Shown here in pieces: positions 32,742 through 43,998 of a DNA stretch of 64,000 nt (within the stretch, counting starts at the first letter, position 1; the number at the start of each line of letters is the position of its first letter). The stretch comes from Isoetes taiwanensis (Eukaryota > Streptophyta > Lycopodiopsida > Isoetales > Isoetaceae): NCBI GenBank assembly GCA_021234155.1, contig JAJEKV010000019.1, forward strand, positions 5,098,284 through 5,162,283, given 5' to 3'. The translations under genes were made by a program, and so were the position numbers. A model generated the notes under the pieces. It searched no databases, was not told the DNA's origin, and saw nothing but the letters and a program-made list of their open reading frames with translations.

Positions 32742-34703
32742 CCCATACGTGGAATAACTCCGTCATGTCCGCCAGCAATGGATAGAATATGGAAGACCCC
32801 TGCAAACAAAACAGGGAGGAACGAAGTCTGAGGAGTTTAAGGCATTGGAAAAGACCTTGGCTCAGACTATCATCCAAGATAAGAAACCAAGAGCCAAAAA
32901 AATAGGAAACAAAACTGGGGAGGAAGCAGGCGAGACGTCTGAAGCAGCTTCCAGAGGTCCTACAGATGCCTACAAGATCGTCTTCGCTAAGGACGAAGTC
33001 TGGGCGAAGTGGAACGAGTTCTGGGATGCTTATGCACAGAAACAGCTACCAGACCCAATGGGACGAGTGCCTCCTCAAGATACTTCAATATTTGATCTCA
33101 AGACTACCGAGATGAGAAAAGTACAGGGCCTTCAAGATGATGAAATCATTTGATTGTTAAATCAATGCATAAACAAAGAAGTTCTGTACAAGAAGGCTTC
33201 TTCAGTTAAGGACAAAATGTCCTTCATTGATTATTGCACTCATATAAAGAACATGCGAGTTATGAAGGTAGCAGTTGGTGAAGAACTTCAGAAGCTATCT
33301 GGTGATGTAACATTGTCTGAAGTCGGCCTGCTAGACAAGTATGGTGTGTCTGCTGATGACATCAAGAAATACGTCTTTTGGTCGAAGGAATTTCTGCAAA
33401 ACAGGAAATCAAAGAACCAACAGCACACCGCAAAGCTACCAGATAAGGTGATGGCTGAGCTGAGAAGAAAGGTTGCCGTCCTAAAAGATGTTGGTGGTGA
33501 CTTACCTGCACTTCAATACCTGGTCTCTACTGGCTATAAAGATCTCCTACCCGATACAACAATAGGCCCTCGTAATATTTCTCTGTTTGTATTGGATAGC
33601 AGGACTGCAAAAGGAGAGAAGGGGATGACTCAACAGGACTACTTAGTAGCTGCATAGGCTTAACAACTCAGAAGCTCTTTACTATTATCATCATATGCCC
33701 CCCAGGAGAGCCTCATATGCATGCTTTGGTGGCTTCATACGACTTGGAATGCCTAAAGGTCGTTAGGGAAGGTTCTCTTCTCTTTGAGACAAAGGATACT
33801 GATATGAGGATGCAGTTTAAAAGCGCTTGTATAATCTTCATAATGATATCCCTTGTGCCGGATGACGACTATGAGGTAGCTAAGAACAAAGGGGCATCGG
33901 ATAAAGGTGCATGGCAGTGTTTTCTTTTGGATGAACCCAACTTGAAAAATGTCTTCTACAAAGCAGATGATGAGGATGAAGCAAATGAATGCCAGGAATT
34001 TAATGTTCCTGACCTCTACCGGAAAGACATCACTCTGGAATTGCTGACAAAAGAAAAGGGGCCCTTGAATAAACATGGGTTTGCAATCAATCTGGCAAGC
34101 TATCTTGTTGAGGCATTTGCACCACTTGATACCACTTGTCGTGGAATTGCATGTTGGAGGGTATATTGGTAGAGAGGCCCTGAAGACATCAAGAAGATGT
34201 TTAAGTTTCGTCAACGATGACCAGTCCAGGGATTTCCTTGAAGTGTTTTTCGAAAAGGTACTAGCCACGGCTGATTGGAGTCCTGTCAAAGATAAAAACC
34301 CGTGGGCTTTGGTACCTTACAAAGGGCAGAAGCAGAATACTAGTTCACAAAAGCCTCCGAGTGCAAATCCAGAATGTTCAAAAAGCAATGCAACCCCTGA
34401 GGAGAAGGCCGAAATGCTAGAGCGGGAACGTGAGACCATGGAGAAAAAATTGGACTTCATGCTTGATAACATTCCAACTGGTAATGTCCAGCTTGGGGGT
34501 ACGACTGCGGCAGTTGCTGATAGCAGCCAGGATGATCATGCAAGCTCAGATGCAACCACTGAGGTTAGGAATCAAACCCCTGTGGTAGCTTTCATAGAAG
34601 AGAACGTGTCCGAACTTAATGGTGGCATTCATGCTTCTGACAGTAAGCATCCGGGGAGTGAAGTAGACGCTGCGGATGCTGCGGATGACGGCGACGAAGA
34701 AAG

Positions 34704-34812
34704 GTAATTCACGCCAGGCGCGATATGTAGCTTATTAATGAAGGATAAAACGCGCTTGGCGTGTATTGCAGAACACTTTTGCATGGCTAACTCTTTGTTT
34801 TCCATGGTTCAG
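34704..34812 (+). other. Short intron built around an inverted pair of the GCG word
   Basis: The intron (109 bases) starts GTAATTCACGCCAGGCGCGA and ends CCATGGTTCAG. The words CACGCCAGGCGCG (34710-34722) and CGCGCTTGGCGTG (34751-34763) pair at 12 of 13 positions around a 28-base loop. Splicing joins AG|G (Arg) in phase to PPPACDKIIVFDLNG. Confidence 0.75.
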
Positions 34813-35452
34813 GCCTCCACCTGCTTGTGACAAAATCATTGTCTTCGATCTGAATGGTGTCCTGTGTAAAACATTTCCTAAGAAGCTTATTAACAGGGAT
34901 GACTTCAAGCAAGTCCCTCTAGAATCGAATACTAAGTGGATCTATCCTCGTCCACACTTAGAAGATATGATGAATGAGGCGTTCAGATTGTTTCGAGTTG
35001 CCATCTGGTCCTCAATGGAACGCAGAAATGTTGATGAAGTATTTAGGGTGTTACCAGGCATGAATCGAGATTTTGTGACGATTTGGGACCAAAGTAAGTG
35101 TATAAAGTTTCCACATCCAAGATATCCGGATGGCAAACCGGTCTTCGTGAAACATCTTGGTACTATGATGGATCAGCTTGGCATTCAAAAGAAAGAGGAC
35201 ATCATAATAGTAGATGATGATGCTCTTAAGTGCTTTTATAATCAAGGTCAGGCCCTAAATCCACCAACTTATACTCCACAAGATTACTCAACAGATGAGT
35301 TTCTAGTACTATTCATGTCCATCATGAGTGGCTTGGCTTCTGGTAAAACAGTATCAGATGTTGTCAAAACGCATCCAGAACTAGATCGGACTAAGGAGAT
35401 GGATCCCTATCTTGAGAGTTATTTGACAAAGAAAGGACTAGTCCCTCCATGA
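34813..35452 (+). CDS. FCP1/NIF-type HAD-like domain, C-terminal exon of the fusion gene
   Basis: This 213-codon exon is open to the stop at 35452 and is the best preserved part of the gene. It starts right after the acceptor with the HAD core IIVFDLNGVLC. In active FCP1/SCP phosphatases the loop is DxDxT/V; here the second Asp is Asn, so the general acid/base is missing and phosphatase activity is doubtful. Further FCP1-like blocks are YPRPHLEDMMNEAFRLFRVA, IWSSMERRNVDEVF and FVKHLGTMMDQLG, then IIIVDDDALKCFYNQGQALN. Plant relatives of this DLNGxL type are mostly uncharacterised. Whether it is ever expressed apart from the upstream domains is unknown. Confidence 0.7.
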
Positions 35453-35459
35453 TGTAATC

Positions 35460-36319
35460 TTCATATCAAGTGAATACAATGTAAAAAGTGTTCTGTGTAT
35501 ATTGATGTGTTGTTATCTACAAATGCTATTGAAACACCACATTCTTCTTACTAAAACAAGAAAATGTTAAACCACCCACTACTACAATGCAAAAATTTGC
35601 AACAATGCAAAACAGCATGTCACACAACAAAACACTATATTGAGAAAAGGGTATGCAAAAGTGGCGTGCTTTTGGAACAGACATAAATCCAATTTAAATG
35701 AATGATGGTTAACTACTCCCTGTCGACATGAAGGCTTCAATTTCGAGAGGGTCATATGAAGATTAAAAGGAACCCGTGGGCTTCCCGTTTCTTTCTTCCC
35801 TGCTGATTTTGGATCATTGCCAATTGTCATGAGTTTTGCCACGTGCTCAGCTCTGAGGGATTCATGTTGACAATTCTTTCAACCGAGAAGAGAGACGGCT
35901 GAACGGATCGATGTCAACTTGGATCTCTTCATGTCAAAAATCAGCATGAGACCCTTTCAATTTCAGTTTTTGACATCTAAGGAGAGATGTCGACCTGTTC
36001 ATGTGACCCGACCCTTATGTTGTGTGAGCACTGCACACCACTCCAAGTGTAATTCACATCCCTGTTGCATGAAGCATGTCCAAAAATCAAATATGCATTT
36101 CAAGGTATAATACGTTAAGGTAAGTTAGTCTTCATTCTTGTTTGGTGTCCAATGGGATGTCGCCATGTGGCGATCATACTAATCAAGAATGGCAAATAGG
36201 TAGAGCATTCTTGACGAACCTGAGACAACCGGTCTGCTTACCATCTGTCGAAGCTCAACTGCATGAAAACTCTTTCACCCTGCTTACCTTGACATCGTGG
36301 AGCAGCAACAATTCGCAGA
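35460..36319. other. Stretch without a recognised gene
   Basis: 3' flank of the fusion gene; only short frames on both strands. Confidence 0.4.
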
Positions 36320-36322
36320 TTC

Positions 36323-37241
36323 CACTACAAGAGGATAGGGCAAAGTCGCATTTCCTACCCGTTTGTATTGCTATAATAGTTAATGACTTGTATCATCTTA
36401 AATTATAATAAATATATGATCAAACTCCATTTACAAAGGAAATGCATCTTCGTAATGCCTTAATTTGTAACGTGTTTTAAATTTTTAATGTCTCAATTGA
36501 CACTATCAAGTGACACGTTTCAAATTAACTTGGTGACACCATTTTAAAACTGTAATGTTATAAAAGAGTTTAAAAAAGGTATCAAAACGTGTTACAAAAG
36601 TAGAGGTTTATATTAGTGCACATAGAAGACTTGCAATTTGAACACAAAAGACTTGCAATTTGGACACAAAATTGACAATTGTCATATTATGTGTGCCCAT
36701 CAAAATGACACAAGATGTCACAAAAAGACCTAGATGGCGACACAATTTTGTTATGCAAATATCAAAATGAGTTTGACATATCAAGAGTAATGTGTAGCTA
36801 TGAAGGTCACTATCATATCATAAAAACAAACAAAATAAGATTGTTATAATTGCATAACAAAATGATGCAAAACAGGTCATACGAGTCACAAATATGACAC
36901 AAAGGACTTGAGCCTATGGAAGATAAGAATGTCAAAATGATGTAATAATTTAGTTGCAGAGTCGAGACTAATGTGATATAGAATGCGATACAATTATTGA
37001 ATAACTTAGATATAAGCTTGATGCAAATATATCATGCAATTGCCATAAATATTTTTATTATGTCATTTTTGCGTTGTATAGCAGTGACACAATACTTGAG
37101 ACAAAGTTGACGCCCATGCGACATCAAAGTATAGGACTTTTAGCGTCAATTTTGTGACATTTAAAGGGAATCTCAAAACATGCATAGCGTCACTTTGCTT
37201 GACGGTATACCTGACAAAAAAACCCATATTCTGTTGTAGTG
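36323..37241. mobile_element. Non-autonomous CACTA-type element (MITE-like), 919 bp
   Basis: The left end is CACTACAAGAGGATAGGG and the right end, read on the minus strand, is CACTACAACAGAATATGG. They match at 15 of 18 positions and begin with the diagnostic CACTA. A 3-bp target duplication TTC lies at 36320-36322 and 37242-37244, as expected for CACTA elements. The interior is AT-rich without coding capacity, so it depends on a transposase elsewhere. Confidence 0.85.
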
Positions 37242-37321
37242 TTCCTGCTCTGGAATGGGAGCTGGCCACTGGCGGTGCGACTGGCTGCTGCCAGTGGCCA
37301 GCTCCCATTCCAGAGCAGGAA
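37242..37321. repeat. 31-bp perfect hairpin next to the CACTA right end
   Basis: Arms 37242-37272 and 37291-37321 are exact reverse complements (outer bases TTCCTGCTCTGG, inner bases GGCCACTGG), with an 18-base loop. It is GC-rich in an AT-rich region and starts exactly at the CACTA target duplication. Confidence 0.95.
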
Positions 37322-37329
37322 TCTGCTCA

Positions 37330-40100
37330 TTGTTGCTTCTCCACATTACAAAAAGTTACATGATGTGATCGTGAAAAGCTATGTGGCATCTAATTGTGCT
37401 TGTCCAGAAATTATACATAGATCCTTGTCCGATTCTTGTGGCCCTTCAATAAGAAAAGCTTGTCGATTTATAGCAAAGTAGAACATTTAAGTTTCCAATC
37501 AAAGAATTATTATACAATAAGAATAGCACAACTACCAATTGATCATACAAAAAAAGATTTGACATTCGTATTGGATATAGAATATAAGCTCAAAATTTCA
37601 TGGCCTCTAATTTGTGACAAAGATTCAGGAGTGTAATACATTGGCTTGTCTTATAGTTTGATATATATCAGAATAATATAGATTATGGATTACTGGCATT
37701 TGAAAGCAATGAGAATCTTATAACCAGAGATTATCACATCTATGGAATGCGAAGGAGTGCTACAAAAGCCTTATTGTCAAAAAGTTTTGGCATTCAACTA
37801 GGACACAAATCAAATTTGGGGCATTCCTATATGCCACTTGCACATTGGTTTTACTTCTCTATCCCATCTTATCTCTCTTCCTGTGTAGAGGGCCAAGAAA
37901 CCACCAATGAGCCTCATTTACAGATAACGATTCAATAAAGACCCTAAATATATCCGCTAACCTACGTAATTCAATGTGGCCTTACCTACAATTTTTTCGA
38001 GTGTCTTATATTGTATATATCTATACCTCATTTTTATATGTTGCATGGTCTTAGCGTATCACTACCTCCATGTCCTTGAGTATCCTTCCAAATATAACAT
38101 TGCTTGAAAAATGAGATATTAATACTTCAGAAAAACTGAACTTTTATATTCAAATGATGTTGGATTTAGTATAATAACAACTCGAACTGCATGTCAATCA
38201 TATCTGGATGCCAAAAAAAGCATTATTCAGATAGACTAAACCTTAAGATATGTATTGTTGCTCCTGTTTTCAAGTAGATTGGACCTTATATAGCCCATCA
38301 GTCGTATACTCTGATGCCTTCTGCTCCTATAGGATGCCTCGATCATATATGACAAGGAGATTCCCTCCTATCAGTAACTATTTTGCCAATATGAGGATGT
38401 CTATCTAATGCTAGACTCTTCATGGTGAGCAAGATCCAACGTTGGAGGAATATACATGTCATTTATCCCGTCTCCCCTTCGGGAACAACCTAGCTGTGGA
38501 AGCGCATAAGAACATGACCACATGACAGAATATAACAGAGAATATAGACACCTCGAAGAGTGAAATTACCATAATCTAGATGACAACATGAATAGATCCA
38601 ATATACATCAATACATGGATATTCTTCTCAAGCCCAAGACTCATGGGGATCGACCGACAGCTTGGTCTTTCAAAGATTAATCAGATAGATTAGATAGGGT
38701 TGGAAAGGGAACATGACCGTTGGGTAGTCCACTCTATGAACCCCTCCTTTGCATACTTTACAGATAAGCTAAAAAGTATTGAAACTTGATTAGCTGAAAA
38801 ATTCTTGATTGTAGCCTGCCGGGGATATAGTCGAGAGGACTACTCCAAGGTTGCATCCCTTCTGGCCCGATGAGGCAGGAAGAGATTAATCCCCTCCAGA
38901 AGGTCCACGCCAATTATAGGTGGCTAGAGGGTTATAGTTCTCCTATGTTCATACATGACTTTAACCCACTGAGGTAGTGAGCGCATGCCTAGGAGGTGTC
39001 AAGCACATAACTTGTCCATATGCAGCGGCGATTCATTAGGCTTAGCACACTACGACCCTCCAGTAGACTCTACACGCCAAGGGACCAACTGCAGTCGGAC
39101 AAGTCTTCATTGCCATCCAGTCTAGCCCCGCCACCCACAGTCAGGCATGCTTCTATGCAGGCTTCGATGCACAGGTTGCATTTATTTGGGAATTAAAGAG
39201 AGTTGTTCTAGAATCATCTCTAAACATAGCTCTTGGTCTCTTCCTACCTTCCCCAAGCACAAGAAGTATGCATTGAAATATCATATATCATCAACAGAAT
39301 GAATCGTAATAACAAAAATAACATATCTACTCTAACTACTCTAATTAACATGATTAGATTTCATTCATTAGCTTGTGATACAGGTTAAAGTTCCTAGGCC
39401 CTAAAGGTTGTCTATGGCTAAGAACATGTGCTAATCTAGCTTAAGGATTGCCAGAAGCTTGCATTGACTGACAGAATCACCACTCACTGAATCCTTGGCT
39501 GGTCCCCACTACTTGGAATGCGTTCATGTTATTAAAATGGTCGAAGATCGTGATGGCACCTCAAGATATGAGCTTGGCTATTGCTGGTAAGCTGGATTCT
39601 GTTAGGCGTTGCTCCCAATGCATGGTCTAAGGCTGGAATCCATAAAGGACATCTTTTCGGGTTCCTGCCCTTTTGAACTCCCAGGCTTTAGGCACACTCT
39701 TGGGGTTAGAATCTATCGGTCCATATGACTGCTTGGGGTATTGCCATATGGCAATGGAGGTTATATTCACATGTTGTATAGGCATGTGCAATATAATGGT
39801 CCCTAATGGTTGTGCCCCATGGTATAATCATGTTTGTTATTGGTGTACATGTTGCCATACTTGACATGTACTAGTGACATGGTAGTATAACATATGTATT
39901 TTATACCGTATATTATCTTGGAACATCACATATACAATTTGTATATCATGCATAGGCCTATGGAAACAAATCAACTTTTGGACACAAGCAACATTGATTG
40001 CAGTGACTAATTTGATGTACATTATCTTATCTGGATGCATATTTCATAGGTGCTTTACTAGTGCCATGTCTTAGATACCCCTCTATATATAGTGTATTTG
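37330..40100. other. Long stretch without a recognised gene
   Basis: About 2.8 kb of moderately AT-rich DNA with only short frames on both strands. It may contain very old transposon sequence, but I see no domain block, terminal repeat or splice-supported exon that I can stand behind. Confidence 0.45.
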
Positions 40101-40116
40101 CTTGAAAAAATAGATT

Positions 40117-40960
40117 TTTTTTTTTTCGGTGCCAAGATATTTAGATTTTATTAGACCTGCCCCAAAAGGGCGGTCTAGTCACTTCCCTTGCTCATTCTCT
40201 AGCATAGCACCCTGATGCTCCATGTAGCAGTAAAGAACCTTGAACTCCCGTCCTAGGATACCTTGTTTGATTTCTTTCCTTTACCAATCTGACGGATTCA
40301 ATGCTGACTTGTGTAACCTGATCTTTCCCTACTTGGGACGGGGCATGGTTTGACAGTAGGTAGCTCTAAGGCCCATGTGCTTTGGAAGCGCAAGAGCCCA
40401 AGCATCCGACTGTGCATTAGGCTTGTAACCAAGATCCCTGCAAACAACACAAAAGCCTAGCTCAATCTGAAAATAGTTAAAGTGAGTGCAACCTCTAGGT
40501 TACAGTGAGGTTGCAGAGAGTGCAACCACAAAATCAGAAGAGGGTAATCTGTTCAGAACTGAAAAAACATGCCTGGATATAGACCGCAAGCCCTAGAAAT
40601 AGCACGAAGGATTCAAGGACACCAAGGAACTAGAAACCATGGCTAACTACTAGTTTGAGCAGCATCCTTCAAGCACATTTCAACAACAAAAGAGAGCATT
40701 CCCTACCATGTCATGATCTTCTACAAGAGGGCAAGAAACCAGGAATAGCGGCCATATCCCCACGAACCCTCCCCTTTCGCAAGAAGATCTGGAAAGCAAC
40801 GAGGCAAATGTACCTTTCTACCATTTCCACCACTTGAATCGATCCTGCAGCAGCTATTTTAGCTGCTCTTCCAGCTCTGCTCAGGTTTCGTGAGCCTTCA
40901 CTGGTCGGGCAACCGCCGTCGTCCCCCTAGATAGAAACCCTAACCATCCCCGCTCCCCTA
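40117..40960 (-). mobile_element. Short retroposon with poly-A tail and 12-bp target duplication
   Basis: Direct repeats AAAAAATAGATT lie at 40105-40116 and 40961-40972. Adjacent to the left copy is a T run of about 10 (40117-40126), i.e. a poly-A tail on the minus strand. Before it the minus strand reads CTAATAAAATC, a polyadenylation signal. The 5' end on the minus strand is GC-rich (GGGGAGCGGGGATGG). There is no long ORF; a short plausible coding run reads LGYKPNAQSDAWALALPK. It is either a LINE-mobilised short element or a processed retrocopy. Confidence 0.75.
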
Positions 40961-41559
40961 AAAAAATAGATTACGACCTTTTGTAACATTAATTTACCAT
41001 TTAGTTCAAAGACGATGGAGCAAGTGTGATAAAAAAGAAAGACATGTTCATGATTAAGAAGCTCTCAGGAAGCTTTGCAGATCTGCTTACTAACGCGCTT
41101 GCTTTGTATAGGAGTAGACAACTGTGTCATTTTACCAATTCTACTTCAATTAATTGTGACAATGTTGCATCCTGCTTACCTAACCATAGAACAAAATGTT
41201 ATTATCACAATGAGAATCCATAGTTTCTTGCCATTTCTTTTGCTCATATGGGTATAGCTTACCTTGCCCATTTCAACAAGTTCTAGGCAACAAAGTATTA
41301 AGATGAGCGACTTGAAGAAAACTATGATTGCCTGCATTATTAATAGAAGAGTACAACGTTTATAGAATTGAGAGTGGTGTATGAGCTCAAAATAGAGACT
41401 CTATACCGATACCTAAACTTTGGAATCTCCTCCTTGCTTTTAGGAACTAAACAAAGAAATTGCTAAACAGAATAATAACTAAACACATATTGGAAATGGG
41501 TGATTGACGAGCAAAGGATATTTTCTTGAGGGGAAGGGGATTCTAGTCTATGTTAGGGG

Positions 41560-42420
41560 TATATATTGAGGGAGTAAGAGGGGAATTGCAATTTAGAACA
41601 TCGGGATTTTCTATAAAAAATAAAGAATGGGGGATGAGGAGAACTAGGGTAGTCAAGGGTACTAGGGGTAATCAGGAGTAATAAGGGGATTACAATTTAG
41701 AACATGGGAATTTATTCATGAGTAGCATACTCACCCCTGGGGATCCATACCACATCTACACCCATGGGGCCACATCTACTACCTCTATTACCACCCCTAG
41801 GGATCTATACCACATCTACACCCATGGGGCCACATCTACTACCTCTATTACCATTTCTAAAGTATGTCATTCCAAAGTATCACCCACGTAAACAAATTGA
41901 AGAATGGAGGATGACGTGAAATGGGGTAGTCAGGGTTAGTAGGGGTAATGAGGAAGTAATAGGGGATTGGAATTTGGAACATGGGGATTTTTTGTAAAAA
42001 ATGAAGAATGGGAGATGAGGAGAAATGGGGTAGTCAGGGTCACTGAAGGTAATGAGGGAGTAATAGGGGGATTGCAATTTAGATCATGGGGATTTCTACT
42101 AAAAAAATGAAGAATGGGGGACGACGAGAAATGGGGCAGTTAGGGTTAGTAGGGGTGGGATTGTAATTTAGAACATGGGGATTTCTACGAAAAAAATGAA
42201 GGATGGGAGACGAGAAATGGGGTAGTCAGGATTAGTAAGGTTAATGAGGGAGTAATGGGGGATTCTAATTTAGAACGGGGGATTGCAATTTAGAACCAGG
42301 GATGAGGAGAAATGGAGGCTTGATAGGGGTAATGAGGGAGGGGATTGCAATTAGGAATGGGGGGTGAGGACAAATGGGGTAATCAGAGTTAAACAAGGAG
42401 ATTTGAGTTCGAAATAGGAA
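41560..42420. repeat. Diverged minisatellite, roughly 100-bp unit
   Basis: Recurrent blocks ATTGCAATTTAGAACATGGG, AAAAATGAAGAATGGGGGA, GAGGAGAAATGGGGTAGTC and GGGTTAGTAGGGGTAATGA follow one another about seven to eight times, with indels. The frames inside are artefacts of the repeat. Confidence 0.8.
41732..41851. repeat. 60-bp tandem duplication inside the minisatellite
   Basis: 41732-41791 and 41792-41851 are near-identical (CACATCTACACCCATGGGG within each). Confidence 0.9.
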
Positions 42421-43572
42421 AAGGGTATGAAGAGGATTTAACCTTTTTCTACCATCAGGGGGTCATTATTTATCTTCAAAGGGTTCTTCTTAAATGGTAT
42501 TTCTACTCCTTGTATAAGGAGATGAGTCCTTATTCATGGGATCAAGTTCTGAACCAATCGGTCCCTAAGACGTGATAATCTGTGGATTCAGACATTCCAC
42601 AAGTGTCTTTCTCAGGCTGGGTGAGCGTCTTAAATATCATCTACTGTCATCATGTTGGAACCAAAGACAATACATGATAGTGGATGATATTTAAGACATT
42701 GGTTTAAACATGACAGGGGGATGTTCAAAGACAATACATGACAATGGATGATGTTTAAGTTGTTCAAAGTATAGTTGGCATAGAACGGAACAGTTTTAGG
42801 AATGACCCTTAAGGAACGGATACGGCTAGGGACGGCTAGCTCATTTGCATGAAACGGAACAACATTTCTTCAAAACTGCTTAAAATGATTAGAAACATTT
42901 TCAGAATATGATCTCAAAATATGTTAATTCGTGAGCATAAAAAGCTTGAATAAGTTAAACAATGCATATTCTTTGTCATAAATAATGTATAAAATATGAA
43001 AATCTCTAGGCCTAACCCTAATATATAGAACCCTAATATATACAAATTTGAGAAAATGATTCGATTTGCTCCAGCTTGCCAAAACAAGCTTGCTTATAGC
43101 AAAAATGATCCGGTTTGCTTTGCTGTGTGACATAATTTGTCAAAACAAGTTTGGTCGTGGCAGAAAATGATCTGGTTTGCTTTGCTGTGTAATAAAATTT
43201 TGCAAGGAAGATTCAAAAATGAAATGTATAGTTTTGTTTACCTCAGGTGTTGAAACTCGGGCAGTAGCAACGGATGCAGAAGTCTTGGTGCCGTTATATG
43301 CAGGTCCGATTAAAGAAGATGCAGATCCAATTTTAGAAGATGCAGGTTTGCAGATGCAGGTCCAATTATAGAAGGTGGAAGCAAATACTTTTTCAAGAAT
43401 CAGGAACAAACGGTGGTCTTCGATTTCCACTGTTTTCTTGGTGATAATTCTTAGTCTGGCATTCTTTTGGTCTGTTCACATGAAGAAGTTTTTTTCCAGT
43501 GCTGAAATCGCGCTGGACCATTCATCAGCAGCTTAGAAAATTTCATTCAGCATCGAGCCACTCACGGCGCAC

Positions 43573-43580
43573 GAGCTAAG
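43573..43580. repeat. 8-bp target-site duplication of the 8.8-kb transposon, left copy
   Basis: GAGCTAAG, repeated exactly at 52405-52412 on the other side of the element. Confidence 0.9.
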
Positions 43581-43998
43581 CCCGGGGGGTGCACACAATG
43601 GGACCGTATGGAATACGTGCGTGTACGGAAGGGGGTTTATTTGGTGGTATTTCCGTACGTATACGTACGGGTGACATAAGGGACAAAAAATGTGTACCTA
43701 CGTTAGGGGGTAGGATGCAATAGTCTACCCCCAATTTTTTCGTATACGTTAGGGGTATTGTTTTTTTTTTTTTTTGTTCGACGAGGGCTCCCGATCGGGC
43801 GGTCTGCAGTACCACTGCGCTTCTGGCATTCGAAAGCTCTTGGGAGCTTTCCGGCATGTGGCATTAGGCGTCTCTTCCACGGGTTCTTCCAGTCTCAGTT
43901 CGGGTCTCAGTTGCAGTATTCACTTCTTCAGTTCGGGTCTCGGATCTGCAGTATTCACTTCTTCAGTTCGGGTATTCAGTTGCAGTATTCCGGTCAGT

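Larger units (their letters stand above)
30970..35452 (+). pseudogene. ParB-like + DNA-methyltransferase-like + FCP1/HAD-like fusion gene, decayed
   Basis: Domains in order. (1) 30970-31575: N-terminal basic, Ser-rich segment (MVAPTPPPKKARGSEDTS) and an unknown domain. (2) about 31650-32125: ParB-like, with HPIHVDRLVRSHKSSLVSRR, YDPEHAREILRAMV and FLIIDGQHSIEAQRSL. (3) 32742-34703: helical region, then a block reading KLFTIIIICPPG near 33690 and VVELHVGGYIGREALKTSRR near 34135, resembling motif IV and motif I of class-beta DNA methyltransferases. (4) 34813-35452: FCP1/HAD-like. Introns 32126-32741 and 34704-34812 have good GT-AG sites and keep phase. Damage comprises stops TAG (31641), TAA (32755) and TGA (33151), plus frameshifts near 31570, 33650 and 34135. 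ParB-methyltransferase fusions are known in phages and bacteria; their presence in a spliced plant gene with a HAD domain is unusual. The methyltransferase call is the weakest part. Confidence 0.6.

Noticed and set aside
32187-32809. Several open frames rich in Arg/Ala/Asn on both strands (e.g. VACIHAANSR, TPRHARIG)
   Set aside because: They are translations of the palindromic word array and repeat in all frames; not proteins.
31641-33153. Nuclear U-to-C RNA editing of the three stops in the fusion gene
   Set aside because: Such editing is known in plant organelles of some lineages, not for nuclear genes, and the frameshifts in the same gene point to ordinary decay.
35574-36322. CACTACTACAATGC near 35578 as the left end of the CACTA element
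   Set aside because: Its 3-bp flank (ACC) does not match the right flank (TTC), whereas the end at 36323 has both CACTA and a matching TTC duplication.
38280-39250. Possible gag or organelle-derived sequence in the 38.3-39.2 kb stretch
   Set aside because: Composition is slightly different from the neighbours but no recognisable domain or organelle gene could be read on either strand.
41560-42420. Short frames in the 41.5-42.4 kb region as genes
   Set aside because: They fall in a diverged minisatellite.
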